From: Anaerolineae bacterium
GTDB lineage: Bacteria; Chloroflexota; Anaerolineae; J102
Direction of reading: 5' to 3'
Assembly (NCBI GenBank): GCA_015485435.1
Contig: WFTO01000320.1
Span: 1-34,965, forward strand
DNA: 34,965 nucleotides
Part shown: piece after piece, positions 9,807 through 20,013 of the stretch
Position numbering within the stretch: the first letter of the stretch is position 1
Layout of the letters: every line of letters begins with the position of its first letter
Notes under the pieces: generated by a model
Told to the model about the DNA's origin: nothing
What the model saw: the letters and a program-made list of their open reading frames with translations, nothing else
Databases searched by the model: none
Translations under genes and position numbers: made by a program

Positions 9807-10923
9807 CCTTCCCGCGAATCAGCCAATCCTCGCCCAACCGTTCCACACGGACATCCGTCAGGCGTGGCGCTTGAGCAAGTTGCCCAAACCCGCTGCCTCC
9901 GACCGGGCCAGGCGCTGTATCGCCCCCAATGATCATGGGGGCCAGAAAGGCCCATACTTCCTGCACGGCCCGGTGCTGAAAGAAGCTGCCCAATACCTTG
10001 CTCCCACCTTCAACGAGGAGACTCATCAACCCGATCTCCCCCAGATAGGCCAGCAGCGCTGCCACATCTACATGGCCGTTGTCATCGGCTGGCAACACAA
10101 CAACATGAATCCCCATGGCCGCCAAAATCTCTCGACGCACAGTTGCCATGGCATCCGTGGTGGCGACCAGGGTTTTTGCAGGTGATCGCGGACGAAAAAG
10201 CCGGGCCAGGAGGGGGGCGCGGCCGCGAGAATCAAGCAGAATACGTATCGGCTGATGATCGTGAAGGGATCCATCGGGTTTGCGCGCTGTTAACATGGGA
10301 TCATCAGCGAGAACCGTGCCCACGCCAACGAGAATCCCATCGATCTGACGTCGAAGATCATGGCCCCGCAGACGAGCTTCCGGCCCGGTAATCCACTGGC
10401 TCTCCCCACGAAAGGTAGCAATTTTTCCATCCAGACTACTGGCGAACTTGGCGATCACGTAAGGACGACGATGATGGATGTAATGGAAGAAAAATCGGTT
10501 GATCTCCCTGGCCTCCTTTTCCCGCAGACCGCGATGCACTTCAACGCCTGCAGCAGCCATGCGTTCCGCCCCCCCTTTGGCAAGGGGATTGGGATCAGGC
10601 GTGGCATAAAAAACTCGAGCGATGCCGGCATTGATGATCGCCGTGGAACATGGCGGCGTGCGCCCATGATGATTGCATGGCTCCAGCGTCACATACATAT
10701 CCGCGCCTCGCGCTTGCTCGCCCGCCTTTTGCAATGCCACGATCTCCGCATGCGGATGCCCCACACCACGATGCCATCCTTCGGCGATAATGCGGCCATC
10801 CTTGACAATCACAGCGCCCACAGAAGGATTTGGGCTGGTTTCGCCCAAATGTGCGGTGGCCAAGGCCAACGCCCGAGCCATAAAGATGTCCTGTGGTGTA
10901 GCCTGGTTAGAATGCGCTTCCAT
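9796..10923 (-). CDS. ribD: Bifunctional pyrimidine deaminase/reductase of riboflavin synthesis
   Basis: NPSVGAVIVKDGRIIAEGWHRGVGHPHAE...VTLEPCNHHGRTPPC deaminase domain plus C-terminal reductase domain. Confidence 0.95.
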   Translation of the reverse strand: MEAHSNQATPQDIFMARALALATAHLGETSPNPSVGAVIVKDGRIIAEGWHRGVGHPHAEIVALQKAGEQARGADMYVTLEPCNHHGRTPPCSTAIINAGIARVFYATPDPNPLAKGGAERMAAAGVEVHRGLREKEAREINRFFFHYIHHRRPYVIAKFASSLDGKIATFRGESQWITGPEARLRGHDLRRQIDGILVGVGTVLADDPMLTARKPDGSLHDHQPIRILLDSRGRAPLLARLFRPRSPAKTLVATTDAMATVRREILAAMGIHVVVLPADDNGHVDVAALLAYLGEIGLMSLLVEGGSKVLGSFFQHRAVQEVWAFLAPMIIGGDTAPGPVGGSGFGQLAQAPRLTDVRVERLGEDWLIRGKVRD

Positions 10924-11166
10924 GAAGTCGTATTTTCACGCAACCGAGTCAATTCCACAAATCAGCATATCCCTCGTAGTCCACACGTCGCCTGACATTC
11001 CACGCCTCCACGATGATCATAACACCCCCAACCCTTCCAATAACGTACAGGAACGTTTCAAGTGAAGGGTGCGTCGCAAAACGAAACATCCGCCGTCGGC
11101 AGACTGAACGCCACACACGAAAAATACGCCGATAGGCCCCAAATACCCCCATGACGCAACACATCC

Positions 11167-11195
11167 TTGCAGAAAATTCGACAATCATGTAAGAT
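11167..11195 (+). promoter_or_regulatory. Candidate promoter TTGCAG-N17-TAAGAT
   Basis: Spacing of exactly 17 nt; located upstream of the TTG-start ORF at 11281. Confidence 0.45.
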
Positions 11196-11280
11196 TTAAT
11201 TTGGCGTCGCAAAGTCGCGGCCCCCTTTTGATCAACGACGCTCAAAAGGTTCAACAACATCATAAAAAGGAGGTGTTGCA

Positions 11281-11643
11281 TTGGCAATTCCTACAGCTTT
11301 GTTGCGTCGTTTCTACGTCGGGAACAGCTTGCGAAACTATGGTGACGGGTTTGAATTTCAGCTGGCAAACCGCATTGCACCAACCACCATTATTTCGCTG
11401 GGCCCGATTGAGGTGGACGGCGAATTGTATGCTCCGAATCAGATCACAGTCAAGGCGAGCAGGCCACGGCCAGCCAGCGCCATCCGAGAAGGAGCACCTC
11501 TCTTTCTGAGTATGGGAAAAGTCGTGACGCTCTCAATCCCCGGGAAGCAGCTCACGCCCGGCCGACACCAAATCATCGTCCACGCGTTGACCAAAGAGGT
11601 CGGCCCCGTCTCCATCGAATTCGACGAAACAATCCGCAATTGA
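11281..11643 (+). CDS. Conserved-looking small protein of unknown function (120 aa), TTG start
   Basis: Strong SD AAAAAGGAGGTG 4-5 nt upstream of TTG; followed by a good terminator. Confidence 0.75.
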   Translation: MAIPTALLRRFYVGNSLRNYGDGFEFQLANRIAPTTIISLGPIEVDGELYAPNQITVKASRPRPASAIREGAPLFLSMGKVVTLSIPGKQLTPGRHQIIVHALTKEVGPVSIEFDETIRN

Positions 11644-11659
11644 ATATGCACAATCCTGT

Positions 11660-11695
11660 CCCTGGCCCTTCTCACGGCCAGGGGCAACCTTTTTT
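11660..11695 (+). terminator. Intrinsic terminator
   Basis: CCCTGGCC-CTTCTCAC-GGCCAGGG stem then ...CCTTTTTT. Confidence 0.75.
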
Positions 11696-11808
11696 CAGGC
11701 GATTTGCGCAATCATCCCCCCATTGATTACACTTGAAACAAGCTATCGTATCCCACACAGTTGAATATTGATTTATCTTTCCACTTTTTCTTTTCCGGAG
11801 GATCAACG

Positions 11809-12918
11809 ATGATCATCGGCGTGCCCAAGGAGATCAAAGATAATGAATATCGCGTCGCCATGACGCCAGGCGGCGTAAAACAACTCGTACATGAAGGCCA
11901 TGAAGTTTGGGTTCAAAAGGGTGCGGGCGAAGGAAGTGGCTTTACGGATGAGGTCTATGAGCAAGCGGGGGCTACCATCGTTCCTACCGCCGCAGATGCA
12001 TGGTCAGCCAACATGGTCGTCAAAGTCAAAGAGCCACAACCCTCCGAATATTCGTTTCTTCGCTCCGATTTGACGCTTTTCACTTACCTGCATCTGGCAG
12101 CTGATGAAGAATTAACCAAAGCCATGATTGCCAGCGGCGTGCTAGGCATCGCTTACGAAACCGTCGAATTGTCCAACGGCCATCTCCCTTTGCTTCAACC
12201 GATGAGCGAAGTTGCTGGTCGCATGTCCGTTCAGATCGGCGCGTACTATCTCGAAAAGATGAACGGCGGACGAGGTAAATTGCTGTCTGGCATCCCCGGC
12301 GTACGCCCTGCGGACGTGGTCATCATTGGTGGGGGCACCGTGGGCACCAATGCCGCAAAAATCGCCCTGGGCATGGGCGCCAATGTCGTGATCATCGACA
12401 TCAACCTGGACCGACTTCGCTATCTGGATGACGTCCTGGGTGGCAGGCTGGCCACCATGGCATCCAACCCTGTCAATATCGCTGAGGCGGTCAAGCGAGC
12501 CGATTTACTAATTGGCGCAGTGCTGGTTAAAGGAGCTCGAGCGCCCAAACTGGTCTCTCGACAAATGATCCGTAGCATGAACCCTGGTAGCGTAGTTGTG
12601 GATGTCGCTGTTGACCAGGGAGGATGCATCGAAACAACCCACCCCACCACCCATTCAAACCCCACATATTTGGTGGATGGCGTTGTGCATTATTGCGTAT
12701 CGAACATGCCTGGCGCTGTACCGCGGACCAGCACATACGGACTCAACAACGCCACGCTGCCCTACATGGTGAAACTCGCCAACCTCGGACCCGTGAAAGC
12801 GATCAAACAAGACCTCGCCTTAGCCAAAGGCGTGAACACATTCCGGGGACACGTCACCTATCCTGCCGTGGCGGAAGCGTTTCAACTATCCTGGACGCCA
12901 TTAGAATCCTTGCTTTAA
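11809..12918 (+). CDS. ald: Alanine dehydrogenase
   Basis: [27 protein letters not shown]...[19 protein letters not shown]...[20 protein letters not shown] ccggagg upstream. Confidence 0.96.
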   Translation: MIIGVPKEIKDNEYRVAMTPGGVKQLVHEGHEVWVQKGAGEGSGFTDEVYEQAGATIVPTAADAWSANMVVKVKEPQPSEYSFLRSDLTLFTYLHLAADEELTKAMIASGVLGIAYETVELSNGHLPLLQPMSEVAGRMSVQIGAYYLEKMNGGRGKLLSGIPGVRPADVVIIGGGTVGTNAAKIALGMGANVVIIDINLDRLRYLDDVLGGRLATMASNPVNIAEAVKRADLLIGAVLVKGARAPKLVSRQMIRSMNPGSVVVDVAVDQGGCIETTHPTTHSNPTYLVDGVVHYCVSNMPGAVPRTSTYGLNNATLPYMVKLANLGPVKAIKQDLALAKGVNTFRGHVTYPAVAEAFQLSWTPLESLL

Positions 12919-12950
12919 TCTCACCACAACATTCATCATGCATTTGCACC

Positions 12951-13646
12951 ATGCACCACGACCATCATCCTTCACAACCCAAAATCCGCACCGAAAACCT
13001 CTCTCGCGTAGCGGATGGCAAAGTTATTGTCAAAGACGTCAACCTGACCGTAGATGAAGGGGAAGTTTTGATGATCGTAGGGCCCAGTGGGTCCGGAAAA
13101 TCCTCACTTCTGCGCCTCATCAATCGCCTCGATGAACCCACAGACGGCGTCGTCTATCTCGATGGCGTGGATTATCGAACCTTTCCTCCCCTGGAGCTTC
13201 GCCGCCGGGTGGGTATGATGATGCAAACCGCATTTCTGTTTCCGGAAACGGTTGCTGACAATATCCGTTTTGGGCCGCGCCAACGAGGCATCGAACTCAC
13301 CGACGATGAAGTGGAAAACTTACTGGCGCGAGTAGGTCTTTCGGGATTCGCCAATCGCGAGGTCTCTCGACTTTCGGGCGGCGAGGCGCAACGAGTTGCC
13401 CTCGCCCGCGTCCTCGCCAACGATCCCGAAGTGATTCTATTGGATGAGCCCACCTCGGCGCTGGACCAGGAAGCCAAAGAAGCTGTAGAGGGAGTGCTGC
13501 AAGAAGTTATCCGGGAGGAATGTCTCACCTGCATCTGGGTCACTCACGATCTGCAACAGGCGCTGCGCATGGCCGATCGGGTCGGCCTCATGGAGGCAGG
13601 ACGCCTCGTTCGCTTAGGCGCGCCTGAGGAGGTATTGCATGCTTAG
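12951..13646 (+). CDS. ABC transporter ATP-binding protein, FetA/YbbL-like
   Basis: Walker A GPSGSGKSS, signature LSGGEAQRVALAR, Walker B VILLDEPTSALD; overlaps a FetB-like permease by 8 nt. Confidence 0.88.
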   Translation: MHHDHHPSQPKIRTENLSRVADGKVIVKDVNLTVDEGEVLMIVGPSGSGKSSLLRLINRLDEPTDGVVYLDGVDYRTFPPLELRRRVGMMMQTAFLFPETVADNIRFGPRQRGIELTDDEVENLLARVGLSGFANREVSRLSGGEAQRVALARVLANDPEVILLDEPTSALDQEAKEAVEGVLQEVIREECLTCIWVTHDLQQALRMADRVGLMEAGRLVRLGAPEEVLHA

Positions 13647-14421
13647 CCATTTTATTCAAGATCCCATTTATCTGGCTGCAGCCCAGGCTCTGATTGCCGG
13701 GGGGCTGGCGGTCGTGATGCTGATCATTGCCAGCTTTTACGGCATTCATCTGGAAAAGGAAATCATCGTTGCTTTGGTGCGCGGGCTGATTCAAGTCGTT
13801 GCCGTGGGCTCGATCCTTCTTTTCATCTTTGATGGTCCTACGGTGCTTGGATTTGTGATCCTTGCAGGCATGATGGCCCTGGCAGCGAAAACCGCAGAAA
13901 AACGCGCGGGGGATCTGCCCGGCGCCTTCAAAATCACGTTTTGGGGCATTTTCATCGGCGCCGGCTCTGTGATCATTTTGATGACCCTGGCTGGGGTGAT
14001 CGACACCAAACTGACAGCCCTCATCCCCATTGGCAGCATGATCATTGCCAACAGCATGAACTCGGTGGGGTTGGCCCTCGATCGATTTAAAGGAGAGGTC
14101 GAATCCCATGTCGGCCATATCGAAACCGCGCTGGCATTAGGGGCAGATGCCAAGACTGCGGTCAAGCCTTATACCCAGGCCGCCATCAAGGCCAGTCTGA
14201 TTCCTCGTATCGACTCCCTTCGCTCTCTTGGCATCGTGTGGATTCCCGGCGTCATGACCGGTATGTTGCTAGGAGGCAGTCAGCCAGTTGAGGCAGCGCT
14301 CTACCAATTCGTCATCATGGCCATGATTTTGACCATCTCCGGATTGGCTTCCCTGGTGAGTGCGCTCCTGATGGCCAACGAAATCTTCACTCCAGCGGAA
14401 CAGCTAGCCCTCAGGCGCTAA
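13639..14421 (+). CDS. FetB/YbbM (UPF0014)-type ABC permease, putative iron export
   Basis: IPIGSMIIANSMNSVGLALDRF...GIVWIPGVMTGMLLGGSQPVEAALYQFVIMAMIL. Confidence 0.9.
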   Translation: MLSHFIQDPIYLAAAQALIAGGLAVVMLIIASFYGIHLEKEIIVALVRGLIQVVAVGSILLFIFDGPTVLGFVILAGMMALAAKTAEKRAGDLPGAFKITFWGIFIGAGSVIILMTLAGVIDTKLTALIPIGSMIIANSMNSVGLALDRFKGEVESHVGHIETALALGADAKTAVKPYTQAAIKASLIPRIDSLRSLGIVWIPGVMTGMLLGGSQPVEAALYQFVIMAMILTISGLASLVSALLMANEIFTPAEQLALRR

Positions 14422-14664
14422 ACGCGTCCCAAAAGCCATGTAAAAACAAACCGTCTGACCACAAGCAAACCAGCGAGGATATCACCGAACATGGCGGCCC
14501 GAAGCAGATCATTCTCTATGGTATCCCTTGAACTCCAATGAAACTCAAGCAAATTGGCACAGACGGCCAGATTCTATAAACGCGATGTGCGGAACTGACC
14601 ATTTGCACTGATGCAGCTCATGAACCCGGCCTTGACCTACAACCGCCTTCGTAAAGGAGAAAGT

Positions 14665-14707
14665 AAGCAGGATGACGTAGCCTTTACGGCCAAACCCCAT
14701 CCTGCTT
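14665..14707. terminator. Long-stem hairpin between convergent fetB and cimA, possible bidirectional terminator
   Basis: 10-bp perfect stem AAGCAGGATG / CATCCTGCTT with an inner GCC/GGC pairing; only a short T-tract. Confidence 0.5.
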
Positions 14708-14729
14708 TTCAGACGAACCTGGAGACCGT

Positions 14730-16301
14730 CTAGTCCTTTTCATGTAGCAACGCCCATTCCAAGCCATCGGCAAGAGCCTGCCAACTGGCTTCGATGATAT
14801 TGGCGCTGGCCCCCACGGTTGTCCATCGCTTTTCGCCATCGCTGAAGTCGATGAGCACCCGGGTGGTAGCCGCCGTGGCCATATGCGTATCGAGAATGCG
14901 CACCTTGTAATCGACCAGATGCACGCGTTTGAGTTGTGGGTAAATGCGCTCCAAGGCTTTCCGCAGAGCTTTGTTCAGGGCATTAACCGGCCCATTGCCT
15001 TCAGCGACTTCATGGTGGACCTGATCATCCACCTGCACTTTCACGGTGGCCTCGGCGAAGGTTCCCCGGCCCCGCCGGTGTTCTACATTGGCGGTGAAGT
15101 CGATCAGCTCGAAGGGAGGCTTATAATCAGGCTGTGTCCTACGAAGCAGAAGCTCCACCGAAGCATCGGCCGCTTCAAAGGCAAACCCACGGTGTTCCAA
15201 CTCTTTGATCTGGGCCAATACAGCCTTTTCCTGTTCCCGAGTCACGCCCTCCAGGCCGAATTGCGCCCGCTTCACGGCAATATTATCCTTACCAGACAAA
15301 TCGGAAACCACCACGCGCATGCGGTTGCCCACTAGCTTGGGATCGATGTGTTGATAGCTGTCGGGATTTTTGACCATGGCATTGACGTGAACGCCGCCTT
15401 TGTGGGCGAAGGCGCTGCGGCCTACATAGGGTGCATGATCATCAGGAGCCAGATTAGCCAACTCACTCACAAAGATGGCCACCTCAGTGAGTTTGCGCAG
15501 CTGCTCAGGCCTCACCACCTCCAATCCCATTTTCAAGTTTAAGTTGGCAATGATGGAAATAAGATTGCTGTTGCCGCAGCGTTCGCCATACCCATTCACT
15601 GTGCCCTGGACGTGTACGACGCCTGCCCGAACCGCGGCCAGGGCGTTAGCCACGCCGACTTCCCCATCATTATGAGGATGAATGCCTAAAGGCGTACGGA
15701 TGCCGGCCTCCTGGACTTCATGCACGATGCGCTCAACCTCCCAAGGCATGGTGCCGCCATTGGTGTCACAGAGAACAATCACATCCGCTCCAGCTTTTTC
15801 CGCCGCCTCCAGAGTGCGCAAGGCATATTCGGGGTCCGCCTTGTAACCATCAAAGAAATGCTCGGCGTCATACATGACCTCCTTGCCATTTTCTTTGAGG
15901 TAGGATACGGTGTCGTAGATCATGGTCACATTTTCGTCAAGTGTTGTTCGCAGTACGTCGAATACATGCAACGTCCAGGTCTTGCCGAAAATGGTGACCA
16001 CGTCTGTGCCCGTATCGAGCAACATCTGCACCTGAGGGTCTTGCTCAACCGGCGTGTGCGCTTTACGGGTGGAGCCGAAGGCGGCAATTCGCGCCTGTTG
16101 CAACTGCAATTCGGTCTTTGCCCGCTCGAAGAAATCCATATCCTTGGGGTTCGATCCGGGCCAGCCGCCCTCAATATAATGGACGCCCAATTCGTCCAAT
16201 TTGCGGGCAATACGCAGCTTGTCACCAGCGGAGAAGTTCACGCCTTCTCCCTGAGTGCCGTCGCGAAGGGTGGTGTCATACAATTGAATTGTTGGATTCA
16301 T
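14730..16301 (-). CDS. cimA: (R)-citramalate synthase
   Basis: IQLYDTTLRDGTQGEGVNFSAGDKLRIARKLDELGVHYIEGGWPGSNPKD...HPHNDGEVGVANALAAVRAG; class typical of the long CimA family. Confidence 0.92.
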   Translation of the reverse strand: MNPTIQLYDTTLRDGTQGEGVNFSAGDKLRIARKLDELGVHYIEGGWPGSNPKDMDFFERAKTELQLQQARIAAFGSTRKAHTPVEQDPQVQMLLDTGTDVVTIFGKTWTLHVFDVLRTTLDENVTMIYDTVSYLKENGKEVMYDAEHFFDGYKADPEYALRTLEAAEKAGADVIVLCDTNGGTMPWEVERIVHEVQEAGIRTPLGIHPHNDGEVGVANALAAVRAGVVHVQGTVNGYGERCGNSNLISIIANLNLKMGLEVVRPEQLRKLTEVAIFVSELANLAPDDHAPYVGRSAFAHKGGVHVNAMVKNPDSYQHIDPKLVGNRMRVVVSDLSGKDNIAVKRAQFGLEGVTREQEKAVLAQIKELEHRGFAFEAADASVELLLRRTQPDYKPPFELIDFTANVEHRRGRGTFAEATVKVQVDDQVHHEVAEGNGPVNALNKALRKALERIYPQLKRVHLVDYKVRILDTHMATAATTRVLIDFSDGEKRWTTVGASANIIEASWQALADGLEWALLHEKD

Positions 16302-16360
16302 GGTTGCGGGCCTTATCATCAGAAGAGTTTGAGAAAAATGAAAAACGTCGAATCAACGTA

Positions 16361-17443
16361 TCAATACAAAAAATTTCGAACGATTTCGCCCATCGCTTCC
16401 GTACCGACAATCTCGATGGTCTGATCCGGGGAAGCGACGCCTGCAAGATCGGGCGTTCGATACCCGGCGTCGAGCGATCGCTCGACCGCCCTCTCGATAA
16501 CATCCGCAGCGTCTTTCTCGCCAAAAGAATAACGAAGCATCATCGCTGTCGACAGAATCGTCGCCAGGGGGTTGGCAACACCCTGTCCGGCGATGTCGGG
16601 AGCGGAACCGTGAATGGGTTCATAGAGCCCCACCCGGCCTTCGCCCAGGCTCGCTGAAGGCAACATTCCCATCGAGCCAGCCAGCATGGCCGCCTCGTCG
16701 GTAATGATATCGCCAAACATGTTGCCACTGACAATGACATCGAAATCCGCGGGGCGCCTGATCAGATACATGGTCATGGCGTCCACCAGGACATGTTCCA
16801 ATGTCACGTCGGGGAATTCCGTCTCGACGAGGTGTTGTGTGGTCTGACGCCAAAGGCGAGATGAGGCCAAGACATTGGCTTTATCGACGGATGTGAGCTT
16901 TCCACGTCGCTCCTGGGCGGCTTTGGCCGCGACACGCACCACGCGCTCTACCTCCGGACGGGTGTACAACATCGTGTCATACGCCTCCTCGGACCCCTCT
17001 TCTCGCGGACCGAAGTAGATGCCGCCGGTCAACTCGCGGACCACCAATAAGTCCACGCCCGCCAGCACATCGGGCTTTAGGGAAGACGCGGAAATCAGCT
17101 GAGGATAAATTTTGACTGGTCGCAGATTGGCATACAGGCCTAAACCTTTGCGGATGCCTAACAGTCCTTGTTCTGGACGCACGGCCGCGGTGGGATCACT
17201 CCATTTGGGCCCACCGACCGCGCCCAGCAACACAGCATCCGCCTGTCGACAGGCCTGCAGCGTCTCTTCGGGCAGCGGCTGGCCTGTTTCATCAATGGCA
17301 ATGCCACCGATCAACCTTTCTTCAAATGTAAATTGCAAATCAAAAAGAGGGGATAGAGCCTCCAAAGTTTTTCGCGCTTCGCGAACTACTTCGGGGCCGA
17401 TGCCATCTCCGGGCAAAAGCACAATATGATAATTTTTTGACAT
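16361..17443 (-). CDS. leuB: 3-isopropylmalate dehydrogenase
   Basis: [14 protein letters not shown]...[10 protein letters not shown]...[10 protein letters not shown]...[28 protein letters not shown]. Confidence 0.97.
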   Translation of the reverse strand: MSKNYHIVLLPGDGIGPEVVREARKTLEALSPLFDLQFTFEERLIGGIAIDETGQPLPEETLQACRQADAVLLGAVGGPKWSDPTAAVRPEQGLLGIRKGLGLYANLRPVKIYPQLISASSLKPDVLAGVDLLVVRELTGGIYFGPREEGSEEAYDTMLYTRPEVERVVRVAAKAAQERRGKLTSVDKANVLASSRLWRQTTQHLVETEFPDVTLEHVLVDAMTMYLIRRPADFDVIVSGNMFGDIITDEAAMLAGSMGMLPSASLGEGRVGLYEPIHGSAPDIAGQGVANPLATILSTAMMLRYSFGEKDAADVIERAVERSLDAGYRTPDLAGVASPDQTIEIVGTEAMGEIVRNFLY

Positions 17444-17639
17444 GATTGTTAGCTATGATGGAATCTCTTCACAAAACTGGATGGGAATTCGATAAAATTC
17501 GTTGGGCGCTCAACAAGAGGATATCACAGCCTGTTGGGCGCGATAGAAACGCCTGGAATCCATGGTCTAAAATCAAAGATTCCTTTCGAAAAAATTCCCC
17601 AACCCCATTGTTGGAGGCGCGACAAGGAACAAGTCCATG

Positions 17640-17849
17640 TCAATGATACTCGTTGGGATCAAACGCTCGGTTCAGGGGATCATGTTCATGTTCCCACTCG
17701 CGTTCATGCGGCGCCTCTTGCGCCTCTTCCTCCAGGAAAGCAGGCTGGTAACCCTGATTAATATACCGATTCCAATATTGTTGCTGCTCTTTGACTTCAT
17801 ATTCGCTGCTGGTTTGAAATCGGTTGCTGAGTTGATCTTCGCGTGTCAT
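17640..17849 (-). CDS. Small hypothetical protein (69 aa) between leuD and leuB
   Basis: SD aaaggaga well placed before ATG at 17849; MTREDQLSNRFQTSSEYEVKEQQQYWNRYINQGYQPAFLEEE...; fills the leuD-leuB gap. Confidence 0.6.
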   Translation of the reverse strand: MTREDQLSNRFQTSSEYEVKEQQQYWNRYINQGYQPAFLEEEAQEAPHEREWEHEHDPLNRAFDPNEYH

Positions 17850-17904
17850 GATCAGGTCTCCTTTCGGCACAAATGAAATTCAGAGATGAAGAGAATGGAT
17901 CGTT

Positions 17905-18495
17905 TTATTTTCCCCAGGCCCGTTCATAAGCCTGGATGGCGTCGAGATTGGCAAGCAGATAGCCCAGATCGTCCAGGCCTTGAATCAGGCACTGCTTGCG
18001 GTATGGATCGATCTGAAAGGCGTATTGTTGGCCATCGGGCAGGGTGACCGTCTGACCAGGAAGATCGATGCGAATACGCACGCTGGGATCTTCCTCCACC
18101 ATATCCATCAGCATGTTGACCGTAGACTCTGAGAGGGGGATAGGCAACAAGCCATTTTTCAGAGCATTGTTATAGAAGATGTCTGCGAAATTGGGGGCGA
18201 TGACTGCACGAAATCCGTAATCGGTCAAAGCCCAAACCGCATGCTCTCGACTGGAGCCGCTGCCAAAATTTTTGCCAGAGATAAGAATTTCGGCATGGGC
18301 GTATTGTGGCAAATTCAGCACAAACTCAGGGTTCGGGCGACCATCAGGCAGGTAACGCCAGGCGGCAAAGAGGCCTTTGCCCATGCCATCGCGGGTGACT
18401 GCGGTGAGATATCGCGCTGGAATGATCTGATCGGTATCTACATTTTCCGCCCGTAAAGGCGCTGCCGTTGCGTAAATCGTGGTGAATGGTTTCAT
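17905..18495 (-). CDS. leuD: 3-isopropylmalate dehydratase small subunit
   Basis: ENVDTDQIIPARYL...ILISGKNFGSGSSREHAVWAL. Confidence 0.96.
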   Translation of the reverse strand: MKPFTTIYATAAPLRAENVDTDQIIPARYLTAVTRDGMGKGLFAAWRYLPDGRPNPEFVLNLPQYAHAEILISGKNFGSGSSREHAVWALTDYGFRAVIAPNFADIFYNNALKNGLLPIPLSESTVNMLMDMVEEDPSVRIRIDLPGQTVTLPDGQQYAFQIDPYRKQCLIQGLDDLGYLLANLDAIQAYERAWGK

Positions 18496-18524
18496 GTGCT
18501 TGCAATGATGTGAAGCTGAGTGGT

Positions 18525-19934
18525 TTAGAGGATGTCGCGAACGTCGATGATGCGGCCATGGATGGCGGCAGCCGCAGCCATGAGAGGGCTCATGAGGAAG
18601 GTGCGGGCGCCAGGCCCCTGTCGACCGCGAAAGTTCCGATTACTGGTGCTGGCAACGTACTGACCAGGACCAGCTTTGTCATCATTCATGGCCAAACACA
18701 TGCTGCAACCAGCATTACGCCATTCGAAGCCCGCTTCCATGAATATGCGGTCGAGTCCTTCGGCCTCGGCCTGGGCCTTGACATTTTTCGAACCGGGCAC
18801 TACCAGCGCCTGCACACCATCGGCGACCTTCCGGCCTTTCACCACTTGAGCCGCCATCCGCAGATCTTCAATGCGGCTGTTCGTACAAGAGCCAATAAAC
18901 ACGATGTCGATGGGCTGTCCTTCCATGGGCTGTCCTTCCTTCAAGCCCATGTATTCGAGCGCGGCCAATAGATCGCGACGTTGGCCGGGGTCTTCCAACG
19001 CATCCAGAGTGGGCACTCTACCTGTGATAGGAACGCCTTGCCCAGGATTGACGCCGTAAGTCACCATGGGAACGAGCTCATCCGCGGTGATGGTCAATTC
19101 CTTATCAAACATGGCCCCCTCATCCGTGGCCAGCGTTCGCCAATAAGCCACCGCTTTGTCCCATGCATCGCCGCTGGGGGCGTAAGGACGCCCTTTCAAC
19201 CAGGCAAAGGTGGTTTCATCGGGTGCGATCATGCCTGCTCGCGCCCCTCCTTCGATGCTCATATTGCAAATGGTCATGCGCCCCGCCATATCCAGCTTTT
19301 GGATGGCGCTCCCGCGATATTCGAATACATACCCGCGGCCGCCAGCGACGCCATTCTTGGCAATGATGGCGAGGATGATATCCTTGGCGGTTACACCAGG
19401 CCCCAGCTCGCCCTCCACATTAATGGCAAAGGTTTTGGGCTTGTGTTGAAGCAAGGTCTGAGTCGCCAGCACATGCCCGACTTCGCTCGTGCCAATGCCA
19501 AAGGCGAGGGCGCCAAACGCGCCATGGGTGCTGGTGTGACTATCGCCGCATACAATGGTGCTACCCGGATGGGTAATGCCCATCTCTGGTCCAACCACGT
19601 GGACGATCCCCTGTGTAGGGCCTTCGATATCCCAGAGGGTCACGCCGAACTCTTCGCAGTTTCGGCGGAGGGTGTCGACTTGAAGACGCGCATCTTTTGG
19701 CCATTTTTCTGGGGGTTCAGGCCGGGTGGGGATGGCGTGATCCATGGTGGCAAAGGTGCGATCGGGACGTCGCACCCGCAAGCCACGCTCTCGCAGCATA
19801 TTAAATGCCTGGGGCGAGGTCACCTCGTGAATAAGGTGGGCGTCAATGTAAAGGATGGCGGGAGCGCCTTCATCTTGTTTGACGACGTGCGCTTCCCAAA
19901 CTTTTTCGAAAAGGGTTTTGGGCGTTGATGTCAT
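18525..19934 (-). CDS. leuC: 3-isopropylmalate dehydratase large subunit
   Basis: [12 protein letters not shown]...[17 protein letters not shown]...[34 protein letters not shown]...[13 protein letters not shown]; start at MTSTPKTLF. Confidence 0.97.
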   Translation of the reverse strand: MTSTPKTLFEKVWEAHVVKQDEGAPAILYIDAHLIHEVTSPQAFNMLRERGLRVRRPDRTFATMDHAIPTRPEPPEKWPKDARLQVDTLRRNCEEFGVTLWDIEGPTQGIVHVVGPEMGITHPGSTIVCGDSHTSTHGAFGALAFGIGTSEVGHVLATQTLLQHKPKTFAINVEGELGPGVTAKDIILAIIAKNGVAGGRGYVFEYRGSAIQKLDMAGRMTICNMSIEGGARAGMIAPDETTFAWLKGRPYAPSGDAWDKAVAYWRTLATDEGAMFDKELTITADELVPMVTYGVNPGQGVPITGRVPTLDALEDPGQRRDLLAALEYMGLKEGQPMEGQPIDIVFIGSCTNSRIEDLRMAAQVVKGRKVADGVQALVVPGSKNVKAQAEAEGLDRIFMEAGFEWRNAGCSMCLAMNDDKAGPGQYVASTSNRNFRGRQGPGARTFLMSPLMAAAAAIHGRIIDVRDIL

Positions 19935-20013
19935 GATGTGTTGAGACGATGAATGATTGTTTTGTGTGGGATAGGATGGAATGGGATCAATACAGACGAT
20001 CGGTGGCGATGTC

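Noticed and set aside
10949-11287. 112-aa minus-strand ORF upstream of ribD
   Set aside because: Low-complexity Arg/Met/Val-rich translation, no SD, overlaps the promoter/5'UTR of the 11281 gene; no FMN riboswitch signature recognised either.
15720-16424. 234-aa plus-strand ORF antisense to cimA
   Set aside because: Antisense shadow of cimA and the cimA/leuB junction.
18981-19928. 315-aa plus-strand ORF antisense to leuC
   Set aside because: Lies entirely inside the well-supported leuC coding region; shadow ORF from GC codon bias.
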